The notes beneath the pieces are model-generated. The model made no database searches and was not told where the DNA came from. It saw nothing but the letters and a program-made list of their open reading frames with translations. A stretch of DNA of 64,000 bases from Liolophura sinensis (Eukaryota > Mollusca > Polyplacophora > Chitonida > Chitonidae): NCBI RefSeq assembly GCF_032854445.1, contig NC_088295.1, positions 82,876,644 through 82,940,643 of the forward strand, written 5' to 3'. Positions within the stretch are counted from its first letter, which is position 1. The number at the start of each line of letters is the position of its first letter. Below, one piece after another: positions 51,276-63,830 of this stretch. Both the position numbers and the translations under genes were made by a program.

Positions 51276-51350
51276 CAGTGATCACTTGAATGACAGTGAT
51301 CACATGAATAACAGTGATCACTTGAATGGCAGTGATCACTTGAATGACAG
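51276..51350 (+). repeat. 18-bp tandem repeat with TGATCA palindromes
   Basis: The unit 'cagtgatcacttgaatga' occurs about four times with single changes. Each unit carries the palindrome GTGATCAC. Confidence 0.9.
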
Positions 51351-52272
51351 CGAACTGAATTGAATCACATTGGTCTTCAGAACAAACTGTTTTAAGGGAT
51401 AGTAACCCATAACATCTGTTATCGTGAAGGGTTGATCAAAGAGAATATTCTGGAAGTTAGAGCTCGTAATAGCCGTGTCCTGTGACTGACATTTATCTGC
51501 CGTGGGTTCTGTATTGACCCAGGGTGAATATTGACTCAGGACGATACAAGCTCGGTACCTGCCAATGGTAGCAGTCTTGACGTCACACAGAACGTCTAAT
51601 TCCCAGCAGGCGGACGTTTCTTAATTGGTCAGTCAACATAGCTACGTGTCATTTAGCCAAATTTGGCCAGGATGTACCTTTGTCCGCGATGTATGCTCTG
51701 TTTCCACCTACCACTTACACAACATTCAAACGAAGTTGTTACATTTGTCCACACAAGATACAATATTTTTAATAAATTACAATTTCTCCACCACTAAATC
51801 AAGAAAAGTTGTCTAAAGCATTCCTAGCCTCGAGTGGCCATTTCACCCCATCTCTTTCAATAATGCGCTGGCTGACAGATTGATACTGTGCCAGTCCATT
51901 ATAAAGACATGCGGGCGTAAAATAGCCAGCTGTGACTAACGCATGACATGTATTTCATTATTGCTTGTGGAGATGAGCCTTCACGTTGTAGAGCCTAATG
52001 ACGATAAATTGATTGTTGATCTTTGTGCTTAAATCGCCTTTCAGTTGGTCGTATGACGGCTGATTGAGTCTTCACGATCTGAATTGGTAAGCCTTGGAGG
52101 TGACACAAAATCTCGCGTAACCGTTGTAGAGATAGAGCGAACAACGTCATGTAGATAATAGGTTAATATGGTTATGAGTTAGTAGTCCTCATAGCATGTG
52201 CAACAACATCTAGTCTAGTACATAGCCGCAGAGATGTGGCCTACTATCATATGGTTGAACAGCTGGCTACTG

Positions 52273-52366
52273 AGGTGTGTCCAATTTTTCTCCCACCATG
52301 ATTCTGGCCGTCGCCGTGTAAGTGAATTATCCTTGAGTGCACAATAAAACACCAATAAATAAATGT
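52273..52366 (+). repeat. 5'-truncated SINE
   Basis: 'ctcccaccatgattctggcc', 'gtcgccgtgtaagtgaatta', 'ccttgagtgcacaataaaac' and an AAAT tail match the 3' third of the full copy at 16796. Confidence 0.8.
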
Positions 52367-52603
52367 CATACTGAGAGTAAGCATGGGCTAGTATATCTTA
52401 CACTGATTTACATGTATAACATGTAGAAATGTTTCAGTGCATCAGAATTATTTTGTGCGATTCAGTTTCCAATTCCAACTTGTTAGCAAAACTGTAATGC
52501 AAGTTATTAGTCTAACAGAGCTTCCCATGGCTTTACAGAAAGCATAGGCATGTTGACATCAAGTCACTTCTTTGCAAGCAAATGCTATAAGTCTATACAT
52601 ATC

Positions 52604-53111
52604 ATCAGAAATCCATTAACTAGAAGTATGTAACTCCCTTATAGCTAGTATCCGCGACACAATGCACGTGTTACGTCATCTCTAGACGCTTGCGCCACCT
52701 GGTGGAGAAATATACCAACATCTTGGGTTGAAATTGTGAGCTGAATCACGGGAAATCTAATATAAACGGCTCCTACAAAAACTACGCTTTCTCAAATCAT
52801 TGTTGCTATGCAGCTAAGAACCCACTGACTATTTTTTATATTTGCAAGGAACTCTAAAAGAATTACTATCAAAGACATTTTTTTCCTTTTATAAAACTCT
52901 CCGTTTATTTTAACACAAACGCGTCTGGAACATTTTTTCCCACAATACATCAGTCGTTTCTTAAACGTTTGCTGCGTAAAGGAGAGAACAAAAACTGTGC
53001 ATGACAGTGCAGATACTGTCACATAATGAGTTATAGATGGAAGAAAAGTGTAAAATGCCGTGGAGACATGCCATACGGAAGTTGCACACTTCTAGGTAAT
53101 GGATTTCTGAT
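52604..53111 (+). mobile_element. MITE-like DNA transposon, copy 1
   Basis: The terminal inverted repeats are about 50 bp. The left end begins 'atcagaaatccattaactag' and the right end is the reverse complement of 'atcagaaatccattacctag'. The interior matches copy 2 in reverse orientation, for example 'cacaatacatcagtcgtttc' against the reverse complement of 'gaaatggctgatgtattgtg'. No transposase frame is present, so it is non-autonomous. The superfamily was not determined. Confidence 0.75.
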
Positions 53112-53288
53112 ATCATACAATACATGATCGTTATCCACCGGGACGTATCATAATTACATCAGTGAAGAACTTATTAAACTGCTGCAGGGACTCCAATGTG
53201 TTCCAATTAAATTGGCCATGTAAATATACTGTTTTGCTCTCACGTATATTGATGACAATAAGGTCATACTGACCGAAGCATAAGTACT

Positions 53289-53652
53289 ATCAGAAGTCCA
53301 TTACTTAGAAGTATGCAATTTCCCTACAGCTAGTCTCCACGGTACCTTACACTTTTTTTCCATCTCTAACACATATGTGACGTATCTGCGCAACCATGTA
53401 TTTTTTCTCTGTCTGTTACGCAGCAAACGTTTGAGAAATGGCTGATGTATTGTGGGACAAAAGGTTCCAAACGCGTTTGTGTTAAAATAGACTTTAAAAA
53501 ATTATGACAACGGAGAGTTTTATAACAACAATGTCTTTGACAGTAACTATTTTATATTTGCTTGGAAATATAAAAATACCTAATGGGTTCTTAACTACAT
53601 GGAGACTATAGCTATAGGGAAGTTGCATACTTCTGGGTAATGGACTTCTGAT
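53289..53652 (-). mobile_element. MITE-like DNA transposon, copy 2 (inverted, shorter)
   Basis: The left end 'atcagaagtccattacttag' and the right end, the reverse complement of 'atcagaagtccattacccag', form inverted repeats matching those of copy 1. The interior is inverted relative to copy 1 and about 145 bp shorter overall. Only 177 bp separate the two copies, so together they can form a long hairpin. Confidence 0.75.
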
Positions 53653-56468
53653 ACTTTAGTTCGCAGTTTATAATGTCGAGTAACACAATTTACTTCACTC
53701 ATTTTTGTACATGTATATTGAGTGATAAACAATTAACGCATAATGATGTGGAGTTATTTTATTTATCTATTTGACTGGTGTTTTACGAGGCACTCAATCC
53801 ACGACTATCCGTAAGTTCATAACGTTGCTGAATATTTCACCTTTAAAAATATATCTTGTTCAAACACGGGAAATTAAAATAATATACGCTGTCATTTTCA
53901 GCCATTGTAATGTATGCAATGAAAAAGGCAGAATCTCAGTTATGATCCAATCAGCAGAATATCATTTAACCATGACACCAGATCAAAAATGGACGTTAAT
54001 CGTGGACGCCAGCATCAAGTTCTAACTATAGGCCTACGTCCCTTTTTTGTTAACTGTACAAACTAAAGTCACCATATAGACCCAGTACCTTAAATAGGTT
54101 GAGAGGTTCTTACTGGCTCATTCACTTACATCTTTCTCCTCACGGCAGTCGAACGTCCGAAGAAGCTTAAAACCAGCTCTTCCTCGAGTCAGACAGTCGC
54201 ATGTCAGGTGTGCGCGTAAAAGATGATGTTGTCGTAGGTTCAGAGGAGTTAAGTCCCCTGAATTGACGTCTGCATGCAGGAAACGCAATTAGGACTCTAC
54301 GTAGGCCTATCGAACGTTTAAATACGCGTAGGCCCCAATTTCTACGAGTTTGGATAGAGTAAATCGTCGAGAGTCTCTAAATAACAAGTCTCACAAATTA
54401 AGCGATCATACCAAATGCATATAGGCCAATATTGGTAACGAATCTTTGGATAGGCCTATATCGTCTTTCGGATATCGTTACTGCACGCCAACTAATAGGC
54501 CTGTTGTAGGCCTGTTTGATAGATTAACTAAAGAGCATTTCACTAATATACGATAACGGTGACTGTTTTGTGTGTGGAGAGAATTAACTTGATGCATAGC
54601 CCGGAGAAAATTGCCGCTCATCGGCCCTCGATCGATAATTTTAATTTGTACATGCATGATTGGCTACTATATATACAAATCAACAACTTCATTTTTAAAA
54701 AGAAACACAATTGCTGCAAGTTTAACCTGAAATACTAGGCATTTTTTTCTCATTTTCCTTTAATGCTGGTTAGGTCTATCCCAACTGGGGAAACGTAATC
54801 CAAAGGTCGCCCGTAGCTACGCAATGTACGAGACCATACTGTTGTTGTTGTTGCGTGCAGAAAGTCAGCTGAGGAGTACCAGGGATGTACGCTGTGTATA
54901 TGTCAGATCTAATTTTGTACTTTGCCACGGTGTAACAAGAATGACTCACGATCTCACTTATCAAGTAATATATACATGACCGAGCAAATTATTTTGCCAT
55001 CTTCGTGAATGTTCTTTTGTTTATGTTAGCTCAATATTGCACTGCTAAGTTGTGGGCGTTTCATTTTCATTCAATCCTTTAACGAGCAGAATATTGTGTT
55101 GATGTGTTATATCCGTGCTGGTGAGCTTGTCTGATTTGCTTGAACTTGAAGTGGGGAGACAGGGGAGAGTGTTCATGGTGAGACTGGTTGTCACGTTTTT
55201 TGTCGGTTTTCTTCTGCTTCTGTATATGCTCTTCATCAAACTCACAGCTGTACAGTTCACAGAGCTCGCTTCTTTACTGCAACTGCAGATTTGCAGTGCG
55301 TTCCCTGAAATGGCCAGATGGTTTTGCGCTCAAAACATCAGCTTGCTCAACCAAGACTCATTTTCATATACGTTTGCTTCCTTTCTGTCATCTGTCTCAA
55401 GACTAAAATACTTTTAAAAAATGTTTAAAATGCTCTGTCATGTCTGTGTTAAATTAAATTTAGTTTCCTCTGTTTCTCGATCTGCTTGAATCAATGCTAT
55501 TAAGCCTATTACATGTATGTTTGCATATATATCGATATACAGTGAAAGCTTGTTTAGATGATTTCTTTTCTATTTCTGATAAATGTTTTAAGTATGGTAG
55601 GCTACATGATTGCAGTCAGGTTTAATGATGAGGAAACCATACAGAACAAAAATACCAGCTGTACAAGAAGCTTCTTGGCATAAAGCTGCAGTGAACCTGC
55701 AAGAATTTAATTCATTTTAAAGACTCTACCTGTCAAGGATGTATCCTGTTAAAAGGTTAAATCATGCCCCAGCTCTTTCTGTAAGCAGCGAGACTGCGTA
55801 CTCCAATGCATCAAGCTATATAATCCCAAACTTTGGTTTAATTTCGTAATGTGCATAATTTGATGTGTAATAACATATTACAGTACAAACAAATTTTTCA
55901 TGTTTCGATTTGGGGGGTAAAAATGGGTTCAAAGTATACTTTTCTGAAGGCCCCAGCGGACAGTCCGAAAATTAAGTAGCTTGTAGCGGTGACGTCAACA
56001 ATGATCCCTGTTTAAAGAGAACTCTGTGGGGCAAAGACCAATCAATCTGGCCGAATTGGGCCAGGGACATGGGGAACAGACAGATTGGGTGTGTATAAGT
56101 GAAGGAGTGCTGAGGGGGTGCTAAGCTGGTTTGAAGAAGCCATGTAGTATCTGTGTACTTGTTACATTGCCCATACTGTAGTGACGCGGTTCAGTGGGCT
56201 CAGGGCACTTTGGGGTGTTCAAGTTCTGAGCAAGATCAACGGTAACATAATTTTTGAAAAAGTCTGACCGTTGACGGAAAATATGCAGAATATAGAGGGT
56301 TTGGCAGAGAAACATAATCTTTGTTCTGGAGTTCCTTTTCATGTATCCTTTAATTATTGAATTGCTAAGTGCATGTAGAATTAATCCCAATCAACTAAAT
56401 ATAAAGAAATGTTTCTTGTGTGTGAATAGTTTCACAAAGAGAACATCAGGTCTTATTGTGTTTTCCAG
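53653..56468. other. Gene-free stretch; possible TBCEL promoter near its right end
   Basis: A short SINE end lies at about 53758-53800. A 100-codon plus-strand frame at 55115-55417 has a hydrophobic segment but no recognisable domain or splice support. A CRE (TGACGTCA, 55990) and a CCAAT box (56038) lie about 450-500 bp upstream of the TBCEL start codon and could belong to its promoter. An acceptor-like TTTTCCAG at 56468 suggests that the first coding exon of TBCEL is preceded by an untranslated exon somewhere here. Confidence 0.35.
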
Positions 56469-56488
56469 GTCAGCTCTAGTCTGCCATA

Positions 56489-59400
56489 ATGTCAGCTGGT
56501 GCAGCTCAGAATTTTCAGACCTTTGTTGATGCCTTGATGTGTAAATATAGACATTCTGAAAATTTGGAGTTGGACCCAGACATATTTGTTCCAAAACAAG
56601 CTCCAGGAAAAGCAGGTAAATGCAAATAAAAGAAAAGAGATTGCACTTGATACAATGAATCTAATTAAAAATACTAAGTTATTTTTAAAATTCTTAGTAT
56701 ATGTTAGGCATACAGTTACATGTATTATCTCCCTTTTGCATTGGCAGTTATATGATATCTCTGGTGGTGCCTGTTGCATAATTTTACGATTTTTCCTTGC
56801 CATACAAGTAAAGCCTGAAAACGGCAAAGCTGGCATAAATCGCTCAGTCCATCGTGTCCTCCATCTTTAACATCTTGTAATTTATGCTGAGGGCGTGTTG
56901 CCTTTCAGCGGATGAAATTTAAAAAACTGCCGGCTTGTTGGTGTAAACTCGGAACGTATTTCTGAAATTCCGGTCTCCAGATCGACAAACGGAAAACGAA
57001 CTGTACTGTTCGCTACCTTCTGGGAAGAAGAGTTCTACCAGTGTACGAACTGCACTTTGACGGTTTCCAACGACAATTCTCCTCATAACACATAAGACTT
57101 CAGGACTAGTTCTGAAAATGGAGCAGATTTTGGCGCTGATTTTATTTATAATTTATCAACTTGAGGTACATAGTAGAATTTTTTATGATATGCACCTGCG
57201 AGAAAATGCATAGTCTTTTCAATGGCATTTGACGGATATTTTAATTTTCTTCTTCTTTAACTTACTCTGCCAGGTTTGTATTACATGTAACATTATTTAA
57301 TAATAACTTTTACCTTTCCTGCTAGACTCTTCTGGGAATATTGTTCTGAACACTGAAGTGCTTGCCCTGCATGATGCATGCATCAACACAGCAGGGACAG
57401 TTGAGGACATACAACATTGCTTGAAATGCCTCAGAGAGCTGGATTTGACCTGTAATAATGTATCAGAGTGGGATGAGGTATGTTGACCAGGGTCAGTTTT
57501 GTCTTGCTGTTTCAAGCACAAATTATTATGCCTGAGTGTATAATCCATTATCAAAGGTTAGATGGTTGTCTTAAAAAATGTATAATTTGCATCATATTTA
57601 TATTTTTAATATGTTCATAAATGCTATCATAATTTAGGTTAAATGCATATGGTTCGAATCAAACAACAAATTTACATTCAAATAAATTTATTAGACAAGC
57701 ATCACATCCTTATTTAGAACATTATTATGCAATAACAATAAATACCAAAAGTTGGCCCCAAATACCCACCATACAAAAATGCCCTTCAAATACCTTTTTC
57801 TGTTGAAAAAAAATCCAAAAAAAATATTGAAAATCATATTTGCAAATAAGTTGAAATCTCATCTTCTGAAAGTTACAACATTTACATGTGTATGCAGTAT
57901 GAGCAAAATAGTTCGTAAATATATATTAAGCTTGGTCTGACTGTGTTTGCCTTTTCAGGTATTTAAATTGCTTGGCGCAATGCCAATGTTGGAGTTTCTG
58001 AACCTCACCTCAAACCCATTGTGTAACCCTATGCCCAGAGACCAGCATAGCTGTAGGTTCCCATCAGTACGTCAGTTGGTCTTAAACAGCACTCTGATTT
58101 CCTGGTCAACCTTGACAGAGTTAATGCCATGCTTTCCTAAGTAAGTCATTGGTCCAAGATTTGTCAAATTCTGCACGTTCATCTGTGTTATAAAAGACGT
58201 GTGACTAAATTTATGGGTTTCATTGTATGGGAATACAGTAATAATGTATCAGTATATGGGGCTGTTGTGTTTGGACAATGACATTCATTTACACTGTCAT
58301 TTGTTACAAGTCTAGAATAGTTTTAACTTCTTTTCTGTAAACTTTCTTTAAATTTCAAAATAAAGAGTAATTTTGTGTCGATTTGAAGATAATACAGATG
58401 AAAGGATATTTGCGCATTCTTAAATGAACTGTTAGACAGATATTCTAGTTTATCCCATAATTTGCCCGTGTCAGTTATGTAAATTTTCCTTATACCACTT
58501 GTTACATAAAAAGCTTGAAATTTTGATTGGTTACCTGAACTTTCAGGTTGCTTATCCAAACTTATCCAATGAAAAAGTAGAGCTGCATACTGGACTACTT
58601 CTATGGTTTGTTGCTGTGACAAAAAAAAACAAAAAAAAACAGGCTAGCAATCACTTACTACACCATGACAGTTGTTTCTTGGTAACAAAATAGTTCAATT
58701 TTTGGTACAGTGGATAGGAATAAAATTTATCTTCATGAAATGTGACAAATAGCTAAGGTTGGTGAAAGGAAATGAAAGGAAAGCACTTGACACTGTACAT
58801 GCCGAAAACAAGGTACTCACAAACACATGATTAACCCTCACTGCATCAGGCGTCAACGACAGCAGCATGTCTCGGTGTCAGATTTTAACAAAATTAAACA
58901 CCTACAAACTTACCTTGCTACTTCGTAGAGCACCAAGGACTCTTGTGTGTATGAACTCGTATGCAACTTGTGTACCTCAAGATTATTCTTAGATTTAGTT
59001 CATTCTTCTTTCTACATCAAACACGATAATTGATCCCACTGTGACATTTTGGTTCAAACATCATGTCTACCATCACATGGAAAGCCCAAAAAGAACCAAA
59101 GTAAAGCCTTTTGAAATACCGTAGACACTGTTTTGCGACATTCTTCAAGTTCCATGATGGTTAATAAGACCAGCAAATAAGTTTTGAGGTGAATTGTTCG
59201 CATTAATAGCCTAAATTTGAATATTTCATTCAGTATGTTTTTCTAAATCACCGCTCCTAGCACCTTGCTTGTCATCACGTGACATCAGTTATCATAGAGA
59301 TATGATCTAGATTTAGGTTACACTTTTGGAGCTGAATGTTTCGACAAATGAGCAGTAATGAATGCTGATATTTTCGAAACAAATTAAAGCTCATCATCTT

Positions 59401-62347
59401 ATCACACTAATGGATTATGTTGTGTTTTCTGTTCACAGAAATCACAGATTTTCTGAATGCTTTCTAGAACTATATTTTGGGAATGTGCTACGGTCCCAAC
59501 CTTTTCACATACATTGATATCATTACGCATCTCATTTGCATACTTGTCAAAACAAACAGACATTCCTTTCTCTATCAATCACCTAAAACCGCTCAAAATA
59601 AATTATGCATAATAGGATATGCAATTCGTGACTATACTGTATCTGATTTATTAAACTTGTGATCTAATTTTCATTTTCACAAATTAAAATTACACCACTC
59701 GTTTAATAAATCTGATATAATGGGTCACTCATTTTATATCCTCTATACATGCACATGTAAATGTATCATAAAAAACATTTTGATGTAATAAGCATATACA
59801 TGTAATATACATATACATGTAGTAAACATATACATGTAATATACATACACATGTAGTAAACATATACATGTAATAAAACTTGTCTTTATAGTGTGGAAGA
59901 GCTGCATTTAAGCCTGAACAATTATTCATCAGTAGATCTAGATGGGAGCTATCAAGCATCAAGTGTCTGTGTTCTGTATTTCAACGGGAACAATGTGGCT
60001 GACTGGTGTGAAGTGGCTAAGCTGGGGTATTACTGCCCCAATCTGAGGGCTCTAGTGATGTGTGAAGCGCAAAACCTTCAATCCTTTGGAGAGGCAGATC
60101 AGTGTAGAGCTTTATTCCCTAACCTGACCAGTCTAACGGTCAGTGACACAGCTATAGAGGACTGGGAACAGATTGACACCCTCATGCAGTTCCCTGCCCT
60201 GGATCAGGTCAAGCTCCAGAGAATCCCCTTGTTAGAGGTCAGTTCATAGAGGAAAAGCAGTTTGCTAGCCATTTAACAAACAGTGTAGCATTCTTTTAAC
60301 ACTTTATAATGTGCTCATTTTTAAGACAATGGGTTTTTTAAATGTTAAGATTTTGCTGGTTTGGCAGTGTGTTTGCATTCGTAGGTTTGCTATGTACATA
60401 TACGTGTATCTGGCAAAAATGATGATTCTACCCAAATTCTGCCTTATTTAGTCAAAAGGTGACCTAATCTGCCATCATAATTGTAGATTTATATTATCAA
60501 AATGAAATGTTGTTGAGTCTGCATTAAAACTCAGTCAAATAGGTAAAGTGAACAGAATCAGCTAGTCTGGCAGACTCGTGGGAAGCTGCTAGTTTATGCC
60601 TAGCCTGTACTGTTTTTTTACTTGTTTCTTAGTTGTAGACCTGTTCAGGCCTGGAAATCATTTTTAAGGTGGTGCAGGACATAATGGCAAATTACATGGC
60701 CCATGTCAAAATACTTCTTGATGCCAATCATTGGCTTTGTTCTGCTGCTTATATCCAGACTTGCTGTGTGTATTTTGCGTAGTATTGGTGCAGCTATCCA
60801 TACACATGGTCTGTCCTGTATCTTCATGTCCATGTATCGTCATTAATGATGTTTGAAACTAATTAAAATATGATTGTAGGATTACACAGAAAAAGAGGGA
60901 AGGCAGTTGTTAGTGGCCAGATTACCTAATGTGAGTAAGTTGAATGGCAGTATGATCACTGACACTGAGAGGGAAGATGCTGAGCGAGCTTTCATCAGAC
61001 ATTACATGGACTGTGATGAAAAGCCTGCCAGGTAAGCACCGGACTTTTGCCATGTAAACTAAAACATCAACATTAAACATAATCTGTGGCATCTATGGAC
61101 AAGACTAAATCAGTGTTAAATCATTACACAGTGACAGCTTTTTCTTGTTTCCAGTATTATGAAACTTTTCTAAGACTAGAATTGATGTGATAAGGAAGGA
61201 CGTATGAGGGTGCATTTACATGTAAAAGTTAGTAAAAATTTCAATTTGCATAAATGATTTATAAAAACTTCATGCCTAATGTTTGTGTATCAGATGCTAT
61301 TTAAAAATGCTGGCTGGCAAAGTTATAACAATGATAATGTTGGCACCTACTCTGTGGGATGTGAATCTTGACACATTGTTAAAGGAGGAGAAAACTTTAA
61401 AAAATGACACTATGGGCTGAAAAGAGCACATTTTTTTGTATCTGGTGTTGCCTGCTGCATAATGTTGTGATTTTTCCTTGCCTTACACGTAAACCCTGAA
61501 AACAGCAAAGCTGGCATAAATCGCTCAGTCCATCGTGTCCATCTTTAACACCCTGTAATTTATGCTGGGGGTGTGTTGCCTCACAGCTGATGAGAGTTAT
61601 TAAAACTGCTGGCTTGTTCGTGTAAACTTGGAACCTATGTCCAACATTCCGGTTTCCTGATCATGGAAAATGAACTGTACTGTTCGTTGCCTTTTGGGAA
61701 GAAGAGTTCTACTGGAAATGTATGAAGTTCACTTCAGCGGTTTCCGACGACAATTCTCCTCGTAACACATAAGACTTCAGGACTAGTTCTTAGGCAAAAT
61801 GGAGTCGCCCACAGCGGATTTTGGTGCTGACTTTTAATTTATAATTGATCAACTTGAGGTACATATTAGAATTTTTATGGCATGCACCTGAGAGAAATGC
61901 ATACCCTTTTCAATGGTATTTGTTTGATATTTAAATTTTCTTATCCTTTAAATTGAATTTCATGACAGTGTAGTTCTTGTTGCATAGTGTGTAGCATAGT
62001 GTGCACTCAAGTTTACTTGTACTTTCAGGTATTTTGAGCTAGAGAGCAGGTATGGTAAACTGGACCCATTAGTTCAACTGAACCTGAAACCAAAAACAAC
62101 AGCAGAAGTGAAAATCAAATTTGGTGATCAAGAAGAGACCCGTAAAATCAGCTTACGACAGACTGTGAAACAATTCAAAAAAAGTTTAGAGGAATTTGCA
62201 GCTCACCCAGTTTCAAAATTCCGATTATTTTACCATGACCACACCTCAGCTTATGGTGCTGAAGAGCTGAGATTCCCAACACGTAATCTTTATGCTCTCA
62301 ATATAACAGATGGAAGTGACTTTATTATTGTCTTAAAACACAACTGA
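56489..62347 (+). CDS. TBCEL: Tubulin-specific chaperone cofactor E-like protein (TBCEL)
   Basis: CDS is join(56489..56615, 57326..57477, 57959..58140, 59892..60237, 60880..61031, 62029..62347), 425 aa; the human protein is about the same length. All introns are GT-AG and the reading phases join cleanly. A short N-terminal region (1-42) leads directly into leucine-rich repeats (about 43-275, with LRELDL, LEFLNL, VEELHL, LRALVM and LTSLTV strands). A conserved SKLNGS..TD.ERED block in exon 5 follows, then a C-terminal ubiquitin-like domain (about 345-423). There is no CAP-Gly domain, which separates TBCEL from TBCE. Known family role: cytosolic regulator of tubulin stability whose overexpression destabilises microtubules; the Drosophila homologue acts in spermiogenesis. 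The start is the first ATG in an exon that opens after a splice acceptor. No neighbour shares an evident pathway. Confidence 0.93.
56755..57262 (+). repeat. About 500-bp dispersed repeat, copy in TBCEL intron 1
   Basis: It matches 61438-61950 over its length in the same orientation. Shared segments include 'ggcataaatcgctcagtcca', 'gacttcaggactagttct' and 'caacttgaggtacat'. No terminal repeats or tail identify the class. Confidence 0.85.
59765..59880 (+). repeat. 18-19-bp tandem repeat abutting a TBCEL splice acceptor
   Basis: Units like 'catatacatgtaatata' and 'catatacatgtagtaaa' repeat about five times, ending about 10 bp before the exon 4 acceptor (59890-59891). The array occupies the place where a branch point and pyrimidine tract would be expected. 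Confidence 0.85.
61438..61950 (+). repeat. About 500-bp dispersed repeat, copy in TBCEL intron 5
   Basis: Second copy of the repeat at 56755. It differs by scattered substitutions and small indels, including an insertion 'gtcgcccaca' near 61805 that is absent from the intron 1 copy. Confidence 0.85.
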
Positions 62348-63480
62348 TCATTCAATGAGAATCTATTTTACATTTTTAATTTTGTTTAATTTTACATATA
62401 TGCATGTTTGTAGTATGTGAGTGACTGTGATCTGTATATGATGTAAATCATGTGAATCCTTTGTTAATTATGAAATTGTAAGGAAGCTTTTGATTTATTG
62501 GAATCAGACGGTGCAATAATTAGTAACATGTAGGACAACAGGTTGTCTCTTAAAAGAATTCTGGATGATTTTTAACAGATACATGTACATGTAGGTCTGT
62601 CTTATGTTAGCTGGACAGGAGATTTGTAAGAAACCACATTTGGGTGCAGTACATGTACATGTTTGACAGTTGTACAGGTGAGCACATGTATATCAACTAC
62701 AGCTTGCATGAAACAAGGTAAAGGCCTGTGTGACAGTAGCAGGCTGTGTGACAGATGAACAGGTCTGTTTAGACATTTACAGCCTGTGTGACAGATGTAC
62801 AGGCCTGTTTTGATAGTTACAGCCTGGTTGATAGATGTCTAAGTCTGTAATTCAACTATAGCCTGTGTGACACAACGCATGTATGGCACAAGTCAGAGGC
62901 CTGTATGTTTTGACAGTTACAGCCTGTGTGAGACATACATGTCTCTATAACATCTGCAGCCTGTGTGACTGATGTACTGGTCTCATAACTACAGCCTGTG
63001 TGTCTGATGTACAGGTCTCACAACTACAGCCTGTGTGTCTGATGTACACATCTCACAACTACATCCAGTTTGAATGATGTACAGGTCTCACAACTACAGC
63101 CTGTGTGACAGATGTACAGGTCTGACAACTATAGCCTTTGTGACAGATGTACAGGTCTCTCTACAGCCTGTGTGACAGATGTACAGGTCTGTTTGACAAA
63201 TACATGTGCTGCTTGTGTGACAGACATACCACTTGTGTGACAGGTATACTACTTTGTGACAACTAAAGGCTGGCAGATGATTCTTCAAGTTCAATGAGAA
63301 GCTCAAAGTGTTTTCTCTGATTATTTAATCGACATTCCATGGCAGTGAGTATCAAGATTTTATGCCATAAGATTGCTCCTGGCTAATGTTCATCGGAATT
63401 GGGGTCGTCCGAGCTGTCTAGTGTGCCACTCTGTACGGGCCAGAGTTCCACGAAATGGAGCAAAATAAATAAATAAGATG
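62348..63480 (+). other. TBCEL 3' flank, possible long 3' UTR
   Basis: No AATAAA was found shortly after the stop codon. The first clear one is at 63464-63469, overlapped by a second at 63468. If used, the mRNA would carry the 35-bp minisatellite at 62690-63250 in its 3' UTR. This is an inference from signals only. Confidence 0.4.
62690..63250 (+). repeat. 35-bp minisatellite downstream of TBCEL
   Basis: The unit is like 'acagcctgtgtgacagatgt' followed by 'acaggtctcacaact'. Starts at 62991, 63026, 63061, 63096 and 63131 are each exactly 35 bp apart. The left part is more diverged and irregular. The minus-strand 70-codon frame across it is an artefact. Confidence 0.92.
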
Positions 63481-63599
63481 TCCGTGTATTATTTGTAATA
63501 TTAATTGGGCTACACCTGTTGAAAAGTACATAAGTGGTGTTACTATTTTTATACATGATTAAAGTAATTAATTAAATTAATTTTTGTCTGCTGTGTTTG

Positions 63600-63830
63600 G
63601 TGGGTTACTTATGTAAGCAACTTGTCCGTGAGAAGTGTCTGACTAAGGAGATTTCTGCACAAAGTTTCTGTACGTCTTTGCAGCTCTGCCATACAGGTGG
63701 GAAATTCGCCAGTAACTAGCCATTGTTTGAGGCATGTAGTTCACTCCAGGTGCTCCACCTGTAAAACTGACCGCCGTCCACCGAGAAACTCTTGAATATG
63801 ACGTCAGTTATTCCTCCACCACTTCCTCCG
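63600..63830 (+). repeat. Probable SINE-related dispersed repeat
   Basis: Segments 'ctctgccatacaggtgggaa', 'ggcatgtagttcactccagg', 'aaaactgaccgccgtcc' and 'cttgaatatgacgtcagt' look like the body of another mollusc SINE family. Only one copy is in the window, so the call depends on recognition and not on internal comparison. Confidence 0.4.

Larger units (their letters stand above)
50190..52600. other. Gene-free stretch
   Basis: Only short frames are present. It contains an 18-bp repeat at 51276 and a SINE end at 52273. Nothing else could be assigned. Confidence 0.4.

Noticed and set aside
55115-55417. 100-codon plus-strand frame with a hydrophobic stretch, upstream of TBCEL
   Set aside because: No recognisable domain and no splice or homology support. 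It could at most be part of an untranslated exon.
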